Below are positions 28,680 through 39,349 of a stretch of 64,000 bases of DNA, piece by piece. The notes below the pieces were generated by a model. The model was not told the origin of the DNA and made no database searches. It worked only from the letters and a program-made list of their open reading frames with translations. The translations under genes were made by a program, and so were the position numbers. Positions within the stretch are counted from its first letter, which is position 1; every line of letters starts with the position of its first letter. This DNA is from Athripsodes cinereus (lineage: Eukaryota; Arthropoda; Insecta; Trichoptera; Leptoceridae), in assembly GCA_947579605.1 (NCBI GenBank), contig OX388307.1, positions 6,239,237-6,303,236 on the forward strand, read 5' to 3'.

Positions 28680-30055
28680 TCTGACCTATATTTAAATTCT
28701 CTAAAGATATATTTCTCCCAACTAACGTATAGTTGTGTTTATAAAGAAGTTTCCAGCGAATCCATATTTCCTTTTATTATACATAGTTGAATATACCCTT
28801 ATTTTAGTATTTCTTTGCCTCACTGTCAACCCTCGGGCAAGAGTAAAAGGTTCCCTGTAGAAAATGTTCTACTGCAGCTAGTTATCACACTAATTTTGTT
28901 TTTTAAACGTAACAGTTTAATATGTATGATATAAAATTTATATGTATGACAGTGCCTACATAGTAAGGGCCTACGGATAATTAATAAAAAAAACAAAAGG
29001 TATTTGGTACTAGTTTGGAAAACTTCAATTGCGCACTCCAAATTTATACTCTCCCCGTCGCCAAATTTTCTATTTGGTCTAGAAATTAAAAATATTTCAA
29101 TTTTGGAACGTGTTTTCTGAGAAAATTAGTACTGAGATACTAGTCTAGTCTAGGTATACCGTAGGTATAGGTCAAAGCATAGGTGACTATTATTTGTTGT
29201 TCAAAAAATATGAACATATTCACTTCTCATATGTTGGTTGTATTATTCAATGGTGGAGGTGGAGTTTTTAAATCATTCTGAATCTCCTGCCACATTAAGG
29301 ATTTCACCCTTCCTCACTCATGGATGTTGCAGGAATGTCAATTCCTATGTCTCAATCTCCTGCCAACAGTCTCTTCTGTCCTCCAAGCAAGAACCACAAC
29401 TCGTTAAAAAAATATATCTAAGTTTTCCTACATGTTTTCGAAACTCTCGCCAATAATTTTAGCAATTTGAGACAAATATGACAGATGTAAAATTTTAACT
29501 ACCTACCTTCAACATTTTATATAAATTTAGGTACGTATATTTATTTTTATTATTTTTTCACGTAGTAGTATGTAAGTACTTCACTAACTATACTGCATGT
29601 CATGTGTACTTACTTACTGACGACATTAATAATGATGTGAATGAAGTGTGCTATCCAACAATGTAACAAACCAGAAAACGAAAAAAACAATTAGTACCTA
29701 ACAGAATTCAGAAATAAAAATTATATCACGTCTTAAAACATATAACATTTTCAGTTCAACGGTGAGGTATTTTATTTATACTTATTTTATTAATATAATA
29801 TAAACAAACAGCTATTACAGATTATATTTATAGTATAAACTTAAATATTGTATGGTTACAAGCCAGTGAAGTTTGTTAAATTATTTTATAACATATTATT
29901 ATAATTAATGTCTCAAATAAAAGGAAAAAATGCTCTTGATGAGATAAGATAATCCATGCATTAATCGAGACAAAAATAATCAAGGGAAAACAAAAACTTT
30001 CACTTATGAAATGAATACGCCCTTGCTTGCGTACACTAGTAATGATTAACGCCTA
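28680..30055. other. AT-rich region without a recognised gene
   Basis: 29040-29175 shares CCCCGTCGCCAAATTTTC and the ..TAGTACTGAGATACTAGTCT.. segment with the interspersed repeat near 17195-17390. The remainder shows nothing. Confidence 0.4.
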
Positions 30056-30069
30056 GGGGGGGGGGGGGG
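30056..30069. repeat. G14 homopolymer
   Basis: Run of 14 G in an otherwise AT-rich context, immediately before a family A copy. Confidence 0.9.
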
Positions 30070-30198
30070 CAAATTCTCTCTGAATGAGGAACTGGTATGC
30101 CACCCGTCCTGCGTGTCTTAATTTTTACCAAAGGACGACTTGCATGTTTAACAAAAGCAGTTGGTTCGTTGGTTACTTCACTTGTGGGAGATGGGATG
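30070..30198 (+). mobile_element. Family A short retroelement, partial
   Basis: TGCCACCCGTCCTGCGTGTC, GACGACTTGCATGTTTAACA, GTTACTTCACTTGTGGGAG. Confidence 0.8.
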
Positions 30199-30282
30199 GA
30201 TGGATGTCGTTGCTTTACTGAAATAATTATCACCGTAGAGTCCCGGGCAAATATGCAGGTACAATATCACAAATAAGCCATT

Positions 30283-30424
30283 TAACTTCTTCAATTCAGC
30301 GAGGTGTGCCACCCATTCTGAATGTCCAATTTTTATTGGCGTATAGAGGATAATCTTATATTAATTGCATACGGTTATTCTACTGACTGCCAAACTTGTG
30401 AGATATGCTGTGATGCTATAGACT
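30283..30424 (+). mobile_element. Family A short retroelement, partial
   Basis: CAATTCAGCGAGGTGTGCC, ACCCATTCTGAATGTCC, ATTGGCGTATAGAGGATAAT, CTGTGATGCTATAG. Same strand as the copy just upstream, so a tandem pair. Confidence 0.8.
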
Positions 30425-30539
30425 ATTGAGCAGCTACACCTAACCTATCCTCTGACTTCTCCACTTACGAAGTCAAAACCCATAATGCTATTCGGTCAAT
30501 CTACTATATTTATTTACTTATATGTAGCGAGAGTGAGTT

Positions 30540-30800
30540 ACAATTACAATCCATTGGATTGGTCTGTAACAAGTTTGGATTTTCTTCTCCATTCCTTCCT
30601 ATTTTCAGCTAGTCTCTTATGTGCCTAATTCTACGTATGTGCCACAGCTCATGCCCTTCTTCACTTGATCCATATATGTGCCTCTTGGTCGGTCTCTACC
30701 ATTTCTGCCTTCGGTCTTGCCCTCTGGTGACCATTGGGTGATAAGCAGTCCTGGGTGCCTGATGTTGTAGCCGATCCAGTTAGCTCGTTGTTGGCTGATT
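30540..30800 (-). mobile_element. Non-LTR retrotransposon RT C-terminus (family L2)
   Basis: The minus strand reads NWIGYNIRHPGLLITQWSPE, GKTEGRNGRDRPRGTYMDQV, KKGMSCGTYVEL and then, after a frame break, the WRRKS..-like ending. This is the IRHPGLL...EGR.GRGRPR...SY.ELK arrangement common in LINE ORF2 C-termini. A shorter second copy is at 1848-1985. Confidence 0.8.
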
Positions 30801-31688
30801 TTATTAAAGAGTTGCCTACTTTCGCCTACCCTGAAGACACACCTTTTTGCTGGGAGTTTCGGGTGATGGATACGTTATACAGCGCCCTTGAGGTCATGTT
30901 ATGAGTAAACGGCGCTTTACAAATTGTCCATGTATATATATATATTAATACTTCTTTGTATTCGACTTGTTCTGACCAATAGATCTTCAGCATGCGCCTG
31001 TAGCAACACATCTCAAAGGCCGACAACCGTCCGCTATTATTTATATTTCATAAATGGCACATTCGTGTTATCCAATAATAATAATAGCTGTTAGTGATGG
31101 TTCGATATAAAACTATGATTATATATTTATTGATTTAAAGATGCATACAGTTTAAGGTTGTTTTAACTTGATACATTGTTACATAAGACCATCCAATTGC
31201 AATAATGTACAACTCTATGTGTGCAGACTGCATAGGACTGATTTAGGATTGCGAAAAAAGGGGATATATGAAATAAAGGGGATAGGTAGGTATATTCGGA
31301 CCCCTTTATTTGTAAAAAAAAGGAAAAAATCACTCGTCACCGGTATAACAATTATTACATATAGGGAAATAATTAAATGGGCGACCGAATAAACAAATGG
31401 ACAACAATGTGCTGACTCTAATAATATTTGTGTGACAAAATAACTAAGTTGGCGACATAACCGAGCTACTACTAAGTGAGCGACTGAAAATACTGAAATG
31501 GGCGGCGAAAATACTAACTGAGCGACTACATCGAATAATTGACAGAAAATACCAATAAATACGTAAATTCAACTTCTATTCTTAAATTTTCATAAATTAT
31601 TATAAGTTGTGTGTATTTATGCGCTCCTTGTTATTGCCCTTTTGAGATGAATATAGGTATTGTTTGTATTGCGAATGTGAAAAAAGTT

Positions 31689-31732
31689 GGCAGCGGGGTT
31701 CGAACCCTTACCGAAAATACTATCCGGCTGCC
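31689..31732 (-). other. Mini tRNA-like structure followed by T-run
   Basis: On the minus strand GGCAGC (31732-31727) pairs perfectly with GCTGCC (31694-31689). Inside are a small CCG..CGG stem and a T-arm-like GGGTTCGAACCC that contains the box B GGTTCGAACCC. TTTTTT, a Pol III stop, follows directly. It lacks D-arm and box A, so it is a truncated tRNA-like sequence, perhaps a SINE remnant. Confidence 0.5.
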
Positions 31733-31944
31733 GATCACCTTCGTTTTAAAAATATTTATGATTTTATAAGCAGGTCACACAAATAAAATGCAGCCCGTTT
31801 AAAATATAATTGTCTGACAATTTTTGATTTATTTGTTCGCCATAATGCTGCCATCTGAATAGTTAAGTATCTGGTCGCACCAACTGTATTAAGTGGTCGT
31901 ATTATGTCTTCGATCACATTTAATAATTTCCATATTTTTTACAA

Positions 31945-32148
31945 CAACTACTACTACTTAACCATCGTGAGCCAGTCAGCAGACCAGCTTCACGTACTTG
32001 CCAACTCAAAATTACGACATTCAGTACGGGCGACAAACCTCATCGCCGAATTTACAATGTGAAATGTCTTTATTTTTCCGAACACCTACCTTTTACAGGA
32101 CACCGAAAAAAAGTTAATGACCAATTCTTTGCCAGGTGCTCCAATGTT
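31945..32148 (-). mobile_element. Family A short retroelement
   Basis: (ACT)n, CCAGTCAGCAGACCAGC, ACGACATTCAGTACGGGCG, CTTTATTTTTCCGAACACC, CTTTTACAGGACACCG, GACCAATTCTTTGCC. Confidence 0.87.
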
Positions 32149-32268
32149 TTGTAATCTATGATTTGAATTCTCTGTCACTCGTTCAAAAACCATTCCATAT
32201 TATATCAATATACACTCTTGCATACGTACTAGGTATATTTGGAGTACCTACTTAAGTACAAATGGAAT

Positions 32269-32790
32269 GAGACATGATGTATTTCTCTCTCTCTCTTTTT
32301 CTGGCATTGCACCCAATATATGAGTGATGCTGAGACATGATATATTTCTCTCTCTCTCTTTTTCTGGCATTGCACCCAACATATGAGTGATGCTGAGACA
32401 TGATATATTTCTCTCTCTCTCCCTTTTTCTGGCATTGCACCCAATATATGAGTGATGCTGAGACATGATATATTTCTCTCTCTCTCTTTTTCTGGCATTG
32501 CACCCAACATATGAGTGATGCTGAGACATGATATATTTCTCTCTCTCTCTTTTTCTGGCATTGCACCCAATATATGAGTGATGCTGAGACATGATATATT
32601 TCTCTCTCTCTCTTTTTCTGGCATTGCACCCAATATATGAGTGATGCTGAGACATGATATATTTCTCTCTCTTTTTTCGGGCATTGCACCCAATATATGA
32701 GTGATGCTGAGACATGATATATTTCTCTCTCTCTCCCTTTTTCTGGCATTGCACCCAATATATGAGTGATGCTGAGACATGATATATTTG
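32269..32790. repeat. Minisatellite block 1, unit 59-65 bp
   Basis: Eight to nine units of GAGACATGATATATTTC-(CT)n-TTTTTCTGGCATTGCACC-CAATATATGAGTGATGCT. Unit starts at 32269, 32332, 32395 and 32460; lengths differ mainly through the CT run. Units alternate CAATATATGAG and CAACATATGAG variants. Open reading frames through it are a by-product of the repeat. Confidence 0.95.
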
Positions 32791-32858
32791 ATCATATAAC
32801 AAAAGTAATAATAATAATAATAAACATTATTATATAAAATATTTAAACAAAAAGAATG
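32791..32858 (-). mobile_element. 3' end fragment of CR1/jockey-like LINE
   Basis: TTTGATCATATAACAAAAG, (TAA)n, ACATTATTATATAAAATATT; same as 33427-33500, where the copy continues further. Cut here by the SINE that follows. Confidence 0.75.
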
Positions 32859-32861
32859 AGA

Positions 32862-32862
<1 letters not shown>

Positions 32863-32901
<39 letters not shown>

Positions 32902-33041
32902 TATATCTGGGTTTTGTTATAAACCCAAATACAACCTTATACATCTTTCACACTAAGCTAAAAGCTTGTGCCGTGAAAGGGGAGTTTGCCGGCACCTGGG
33001 ATCGAACCACGGACCTCTTGTTCTGAAGGCCGAGACTCTAC
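32863..33041 (-). mobile_element. tRNA-derived SINE (family B) with ~30-nt poly(A)
   Basis: A T-run at 32865-32894 (the element's poly(A) tail), then AAAAAGATATATCTGGG, TTGTTATAAACCCAAAT, GTGCCGTGAAAGGGGAG, GCCGGCACCTGGGATCG, AACCACGGACC. Minus-strand box B is GGTTCGATCCC. It splits the minisatellite. The long pure tail suggests it is recent. Confidence 0.92.
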
Positions 33042-33426
33042 CTGATGTATTTCTCTCTCTCTCTTTTTCTGGCATTGCACCCAATATATGAGTGATGCTG
33101 AGACATGATGTATTTCTCTCTCTCTCTTTTTCTGGCATTGCACCCAACATATGAGTGATGCTGAGACATGATATATTTCTCTCTCTTTTTCTGGCATTGC
33201 ACCCAATATATGAGTGATGCTGAGACATGATATATTTCTCTCTCTCTCTTTTTCTGGCATTGCACCCAATATATGAGTGATGCTGAGACATGATATATTT
33301 CTCTCTCTTTTTTCGGGCATTGCACCCAATATATGAGTGATGCTGAGACATGATATATTTCTCTCTCTCTCCCTTTTTCTGGCATTGCACCCAATATATG
33401 AGTGATGCTGAGACATGATATATTTG
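33042..33426. repeat. Minisatellite block 2, unit 59-65 bp
   Basis: Six units of the same repeat as block 1, with the same order of variant units at its right end (TTTTTTCGGGCATTGC unit followed by the CTCCCTTTTTCTGG unit). The right halves of blocks 1 and 2 are near copies at an offset of 636 bp. Confidence 0.95.
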
Positions 33427-33600
33427 ATCATATAACAAAAGTAATAATAATAATAATAAACTTTATTATATAAAATATTTAAACAAAAAGAATGAGATAA
33501 CAACATGGCATATACAAATATTATGCACAATGGGCGAGTTTATCGCAGGGACGCGATATCTTCCAACTAACCCAAATGTACCTTAACGTACTCCCTCGAT
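33427..33600 (-). mobile_element. 3' UTR of CR1/jockey-like LINE
   Basis: (TAA)n tail, ACTTTATTATATAAAATATT, CACAATGGGCGAGTTTATCG, CAGGGACGCGATATCTTCC, AACTAACCCAAAT. The same motifs occur downstream of the reverse transcriptase remnant at 46975-48225. Confidence 0.8.
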
Positions 33601-33679
33601 CAAATAAAATAGTGGAGATTGGCTGGTATATGAGAGCAGAAAAATTTATATATTAAAGTTTATCTATCTATTTATATAA

Positions 33680-33858
33680 ATAAACACAACACCTCTCAGA
33701 AGTGTGGTAGTCAGTGGACAATTTGGATTAAATCAACTTGTTCTTTTTGAGCAATATAAAATAAGACATTCTGGACTGATACAACTCGAAATTGAAAAGT
33801 GGATATTTTGAGAATTAATATTTTCTAATAAGAAATCTTACAGAAAAAAATGACAACC
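33680..33858 (-). mobile_element. Family A short retroelement, diverged
   Basis: AGAAGTGTGGTAGTCAGTGG, TAAGACATTCTGGACTG, GAAATCTTACAGAAAAAAAT align in order with family A. Confidence 0.65.
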
Positions 33859-34135
33859 TATTCAAGGAGTCCACAGAGATATGATTAGGTACCACAGATA
33901 TATTGCAATATTTTTGACCAACGCGTTTATAAAATATGACGTCATCTGACGTTTGCGCTTGAACTGTCGAATTTTGTGGTGTATTCCCATGCAAAATGGG
34001 TGTTTGAAATTTGGCTATAAGCAGTGTGATGTTGAAATAAATAAAAATAAATAAACAGGCTCGTCAAAATGATCTGATGTTTCACAATAAAACTTCTTTA
34101 ATTGAAGGAGAACTGAAAAAGGCGAAAAAACTTCA

Positions 34136-34306
34136 TCATCATCAGTGCCGCTACAACTCGGTGTGGGTCTTGGTCTCCAGAAGAAGTCGCCTCCACTCCC
34201 TCCTCTCTCGTTGCCAATTGGTTACGCTCAAAGCTCGCAGGTCCTTTTCCACCCCGTCCATCCATTTCAATTTTCCGACACTTCTTCTGCCACTGGGCTT
34301 TGTGGA
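34136..34306 (-). mobile_element. Non-LTR retrotransposon RT C-terminus (family L4)
   Basis: The minus strand reads SGRRSVGKLKWMDGVEKDLR, ALSVTNWQRERREWRRLLLE, TKTHTEL then stop. This is the familiar ..RW.DGVE.DLR.LGV.NW...A.DR..WR.LL..AKAH..L ending of a LINE ORF2 protein. GC-rich relative to flanks; only the last ~55 residues are kept. Confidence 0.85.
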
Positions 34307-34837
34307 GTACCTATATTCTTTTTACTTATATTACAATATTTCTAATTTTCTTCCACAACATAATTATTTTATTTGTCAAATTTTAAATTTTATAATTTGA
34401 TTCTTATGTTTATTTTTTTCTATGTCAACTATTGTCCAGGTCTTGCTCCAACTGTGTTGTGAAGAAAAATTTTACTTGTTTATTTAATGTATTTATTTGG
34501 CCGTGGATGTATTAATGAATAAATAACTAAATAAAAGTGATAGTATGACGGGTGGATTTTATGCCAAGAATTTAATCCATTGCATGCAAACGTTCAGCAT
34601 ATTATTGTGAAAAAATTGAGATCGAGTCCACGACCCCATGCACACAGAACCACAATATCGCCTAAATCGTAATATAAAATTTATAAAAGTCTTACTATTA
34701 TAGTATAGTACATAATATTTCAAAAGTTTATCGTTGTTGTTTTTACAATTAACCATTGTATGAGGTCACATATGTAAATTTAACACATGAAACTACCATA
34801 TAAGGCTTAGAAAAGACAACGTCACCTCACTTGGTAG

Positions 34838-34913
34838 TGCCCCGGACGGGACTTGAACCCGCACTCCCATCTTGTCGCGAGATGTGCTTTGTCCAATTAA
34901 GCTACCGGGCGAC
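34838..34913 (-). tRNA. tRNA-like sequence (pseudo-tRNA or SINE head)
   Basis: On the minus strand, box A TAGCTTAATTGG and box B GGTTCAAGTCC match the Pol III consensus perfectly. D-stem GCTT/AAGC, anticodon stem CATCT/AGATG with 7-nt loop CGCGACA, T-stem GCGGG/CCCGT. The acceptor stem (GCCCGG/CCGGGGC) has mismatches and position 33 is G rather than U. A functional tRNA is therefore unlikely; a tRNA pseudogene or tRNA-derived SINE head fits better. Confidence 0.5.
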
Positions 34914-34929
34914 ATACCAGAGGCTTCGA

Positions 34930-36510
34930 TATTCTCTCTTATAAACCCAATGACAGCTTCATGTGTAGGTATTGTTCTGTATAATATAAATATGCTGTTT
35001 TGTGGAAAAACTATTCAAGAATCATAACACCTCCTGAATAATAGTGTCGTAACCTTGACTTGAACACCTTCGCACTCTCCAGAGTTAATATTTCAAAAAA
35101 GGGATGTAATAAAAAATATATATATATTGATTTTTATGTTTATTAGAAAAAATATTTAAACATAAATAAAATAATTTATTGACAAACTTCATACATCGCA
35201 ACAGTCTTAATAAAAAAAGAGTACGAATTCCATAGACAATTTCAAATGAAATCAAGATCACAATATCAGAACTGAAAAGGAAAAGGACTTGTAAGGTGCA
35301 TGCGTCATAGTAAAAACTATAAAGTAAGCAGTGATATGTACTAAAATCGAATTGTTAGGTATACTTTAATATCTATGGAAAATAATAACAAGCACCGTCG
35401 CTTTTTTTCCCTAATTTTCTTATTACCTGTCATTTCTAAAGACCAATGTGCACATATATCTAGCTTCTTGTTGGCTTAATTTATTTTTTAATGTACAATG
35501 ATTACAAGCAAATTTAAATCAAATACAATCAATAAACAGATGGTGAGTTTATCGCGGAGGAACGATTTCTTCCAAATAACCTGATTTCGTGAAACTTCCA
35601 CAAAAAACCTCTAAGGAAGAAAAGGAGGGGGTACAAAGGAGAGGCATTGGTAGGGAAAAAATGCCAAATTTTGAGTGATAAAATGATCCCAGAGTGCCCG
35701 CTTCAAAGAGTGAAGAGTGGTTTTTATTGTAGGTACTATTTTACTGGTTTTTGAATATTTCACTGATTGTTGGGCATATTTCAATGATTGACAATGTTCT
35801 AATAAGACGAAAGACGTCTCTCTCAATAATAAAAAAAATATAGTGGAACAAACATTTGTTTTTTTAATTTCATTATGGAATTCTACAGACACAGAGAATA
35901 CATAATATTTATTTGCTTGTAGACTTTTACTTATTTTCTTTTGTAAATTATATTATAATTTTAATCATCAGGCACGTAGTGTTATTTTAATTGCATATAT
36001 GGAAACCTTGCATATTTAATCAGTTTTTAAGTTGCATAAATCCATTCATCCAATATCATTAGACCGTAAAAATAATGTATCTATACTTATTGACGCTGCA
36101 TATAACTCTTGATTATCTTCGCAGACTTATGGTATACCTAGTCTGATAGGCATGATTATCAGTTTATGACTTTGAGACTGATCACCTGGAGCGTGGATGT
36201 CCAATAATAGATAGGTCGGTCCAGCCAGACAACGCGATACTGAAACAGATCTAACCAATAAATTATAACAACACACATATTGGATAGCGCTATGCAACAA
36301 TATATCAAGTCATACCAGCTTTGAACTTAACCATCATACCAAATCAATATTACGTACTTAATTAACACTAGTATTTGTATGGACTATTGATTATGATTGA
36401 TTAACAAAATGAGGTTTCACAGAGAATTTGCTAGCATTTAGCTCATCAATAACTTTACCAAAGCAAGAATAATTATAATTCATAGATTCCGAATATATTA
36501 TTTTTTAAAA
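34930..36510. other. AT-rich region with LINE scraps, no gene
   Basis: 35480-35578 is a minus-strand CR1/jockey-like 3' tail (GATTACAAGCAAATTTAAAT, GGTGAGTTTATCGCGG, GATTTCTTCCAAATAACC). 35788-35895 (AATAAGACGAAAGACGTC, ACATTTGTTTTTTTAATTTC) repeats the sequence at 2075-2190. Nothing else recognised. Confidence 0.5.
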
Positions 36511-36699
36511 GTGTATACGGAACCGCTATTAGCCCTATAATAATGGCCACTTCGAAACTGCAACATGCGCGCGCACCACGTTTCTGTCAAATGCCACTTC
36601 TATAATAAATAAAACAAGTAGGTACCTATTTGTCAGTACGAAGCAGAATATAGAATTTAAATGTTTTTATGGATTATTAACACTAGCGGTTCCGTACAC
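36511..36699. mobile_element. MITE-like element with inverted ends GTGTA(TA)CGGAACCGCTA
   Basis: GTGTATACGGAACCGCTATT at the left and the reverse complement of AACACTAGCGGTTCCGTACAC at the right. A (GACA)n run follows at 36757-36773. Sequences with a CGGAACCG motif and a following GACAGACA run are frequent insect repeats. No clear target duplication. Confidence 0.65.
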
Positions 36700-36779
36700 A
36701 ATGCCATTATTTTTAATGATTTTGTGGCATGACACATTCCAAAACACCATTCCTAACAGACAGACAGACAGACACTATT

Positions 36780-38035
36780 TGTATTAAAGTGACCACCTAG
36801 ATACTGCACAATATATGTATTAATTTGTACTTATAAAAAAATTAAAATACTGAATGTATAAGTACTAAATATGTGATATTATCATAGAAGGCTTATTTGT
36901 ATGAAATATCAAACAAATTCATGATCTATATAAAAAAATAATACCTACATGTGATGTTGTAAGAATTAATGTACATGTATCTCAACAGATATTTTGTAGG
37001 CATGGGACAATTTTGTTAATATTTTTTTTTAAATGTATTTACTGTAGCCAATTCCATATTTTACTTTTTTCTATGCTATCAACATCAGTTGAGATTTTTG
37101 ATAAACAGTGATGAATTTAAAATTTGTGGATGAGATGAGATAAGTGACATAATTATATAGATTTTATTATATTTATCTTCTTCATTTCTGGATTCTGATG
37201 ATGAAAATAATTTTACGAGCTGGCTTGCTATTTGCATGGAGAGCTGATACAAATAAAACAGAACCACCCATGCAAATAAGACCAAACCAGCCGTTAGCTG
37301 CGCACATTCCTTCAAATAATTCCTTTATTTATTTTTTTATTTATTAATTATTATAACAAATTAATAGAGTAATTATAACACAAAAATTATTAGTTAGAAG
37401 TTTCCATTAAAGGAATGTTAAATTTTTTGTTTCATTTTTGCCGATCATATTTTTTGCCAATTTTGTTTAAATTCGATTGGTTATTGGTTAAATTTAGATT
37501 AGAGAATTTGTTATTATTTTTCATTCCTTTATTGTTTTCAATTGTTAGTTTAATGTATAAATAATGACACGTTTTAATATTATTTCACAGCGATGCATTA
37601 ACATAATATGCATGTAAAAGTGTAAATTGGTTGTTAGTATGTAATACAAAAAAATAATATTATTAAGTAGGTATATAAAATTGTTTGTAAGTTCAGCCTT
37701 AGTCAATACAATAATTATTATATTTTTAGTTTAGAGATATGTCGATATATTGTAACATGATTATATATAAAATAATACTGATAATTAGAGCCCCCTAAAT
37801 AACTGTAGAAAATGCATTATAATTATGTTACAGCAATGTACCTAATCCTTGTAAATAAGGAGTATTTCTTATAATGAACACAATATGTGGTAAATAGCTG
37901 AAATAAAATAAATAAATTATAATAAATATATTTTGTATGTATTGTGTACAGTCCAGTAAAGAAAAAACATTAAATATTAATTGTATGAAACAGGTACGTA
38001 TTAATAAATTATTTCGTATGGGACAATATTGATTT
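36780..38035. other. AT-rich stretch, nothing recognised
   Basis: Low-complexity AT-rich sequence without splice-supported coding segments or repeats I can name. Confidence 0.4.
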
Positions 38036-38040
38036 TATCA

Positions 38041-38158
38041 ATTTAGCGGTGATAAGGTATGCCACCCATTTCGAATGTCTTATTTTTACGGTACGGAAAG
38101 AAAAACCCGTACTGTTGGTCCGTTGGCTACCCCCTTGCGAGAGATGCCGTGATGTATC
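38041..38158 (+). mobile_element. Family A short retroelement, partial
   Basis: TATGCCACCCATTTCGAATG, GGTACGGAAAG, GTTGGCTACCCCCTTGCG, GATGCCGTGATG. Confidence 0.8.
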
Positions 38159-38769
38159 TGAATGCGGAAAATATTATTTTCCTGGACTTGACTATACAAA
38201 ATACGACTCGCCATAAAACAATGGCACCAGTTTTATTAAATCCAAGCTATTTTTGGATCAATAACACTGCTATAGTTTTCAAATCAGAAGTATAAACATT
38301 GGATATTCTTAGAAGAAATTGACTTTTTATGGATAAATTTTCAACCGGCGAAGATTTTATATTTACCTAAGTCTTTTGAAGATAAGAAAGTTTTTTTAAA
38401 AGCAATGTAATAATACTTCTGATTTCAAACATATAAGTACAAAAAAATATACATAAAAACAAAGATAGAGAACACAAAACAAAAATTCAATAGCAACAAA
38501 TAATTAAAAATCGTGAATAATTTTGATGCAAGTGATGCCAATCATGTACGCGAAAAACATAATAGAAATATATATGAATACGTCCAATATATAATTATTA
38601 ATATTTACTGTTATGGATTTCGTACCATTCCCAGAAAAATATGTAAGTAGGTTAATAAAATAAATAAATAAGAGCTGAACAGGTCAGCAGTGTGAATCGT
38701 ACGATAGGTTATTATAACCCACCAGGTTACAGACCATCAATTTAATGTGATGCAATGAAATGCACCACC

Positions 38770-38930
38770 AACAGGCAAGTTAGTTGGAAAAAACCCGTCT
38801 TTGTGATACACTCGCCCTCTGAACATTGATTGTATTTAATATGAATTATTTTAGTGTATCATTGCAATATTATAATGAATTGTTGTAATCAATGTACGAA
38901 GAATTAATAAATAAATGATAAAATGAATTT
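38770..38930 (+). mobile_element. 3' end of CR1/jockey-like LINE
   Basis: GTTAGTTGGAAAAAACCCG, GATACACTCGCCCTCTGAAC, ATTGATTGTATTT, ending in AATAAATAAATG. It is the plus-strand form of the tails at 14780 and 35480. Confidence 0.65.
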
Positions 38931-39074
38931 ATGTATTCAGCTCGTATTTCTCAATACAACTCGACGAATATTGGATATATCCATAAAAAACAAATTGCAT
39001 AAAATAAAGCAGTGCTACAAAAACAAATAAATAAAAAATATATAATATGATTCACAATTTGAAAGAGTAAATTG

Positions 39075-39205
39075 TGTTGTTGTAGGACACGCCTCAGTTG
39101 GATGAGTGCTGTTGGCAGTGCCGATGTCTAGGAATGTTGGCAGGACCGATGTCAAGAAAAGTTGGCAAGGCCGATGTCTAGGAAAGTTAGCAGGCCGTAC
39201 AGTCG
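39075..39205. repeat. Three imperfect ~31-bp tandem units
   Basis: GCCGATGTCTAGGAATGTTG, ACCGATGTCAAGAAAAGTTG and GCCGATGTCTAGGAAAGTTA occur in a row with GCAGG/GCAAG spacers. A minus-strand open frame (39344-39015) runs through them; I do not recognise its product. Confidence 0.75.
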
Positions 39206-39349
39206 CCTCAAAAATGATGTAATTCACTACTATACAACCTACTACCTCACCCAGCCACGGGCCAAAGATACAATACATAATTCGTGTCAGTTCTGGGGGA
39301 CTTAATAACCCAGACATCATCGCCTCTAGTATCCATTGAGACATCTTCT

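Noticed and set aside
32229..33530. Six long overlapping minus-strand open frames (118-211 codons) with repeated peptide units
   Set aside because: They arise because the minisatellite unit has few stops in any frame; unit lengths vary by non-multiples of three and all three frames are open, so there is no sign of coding selection.
34838..34913. Functional tRNA gene
   Set aside because: Mismatched acceptor stem and no U at position 33; annotated only as tRNA-like.
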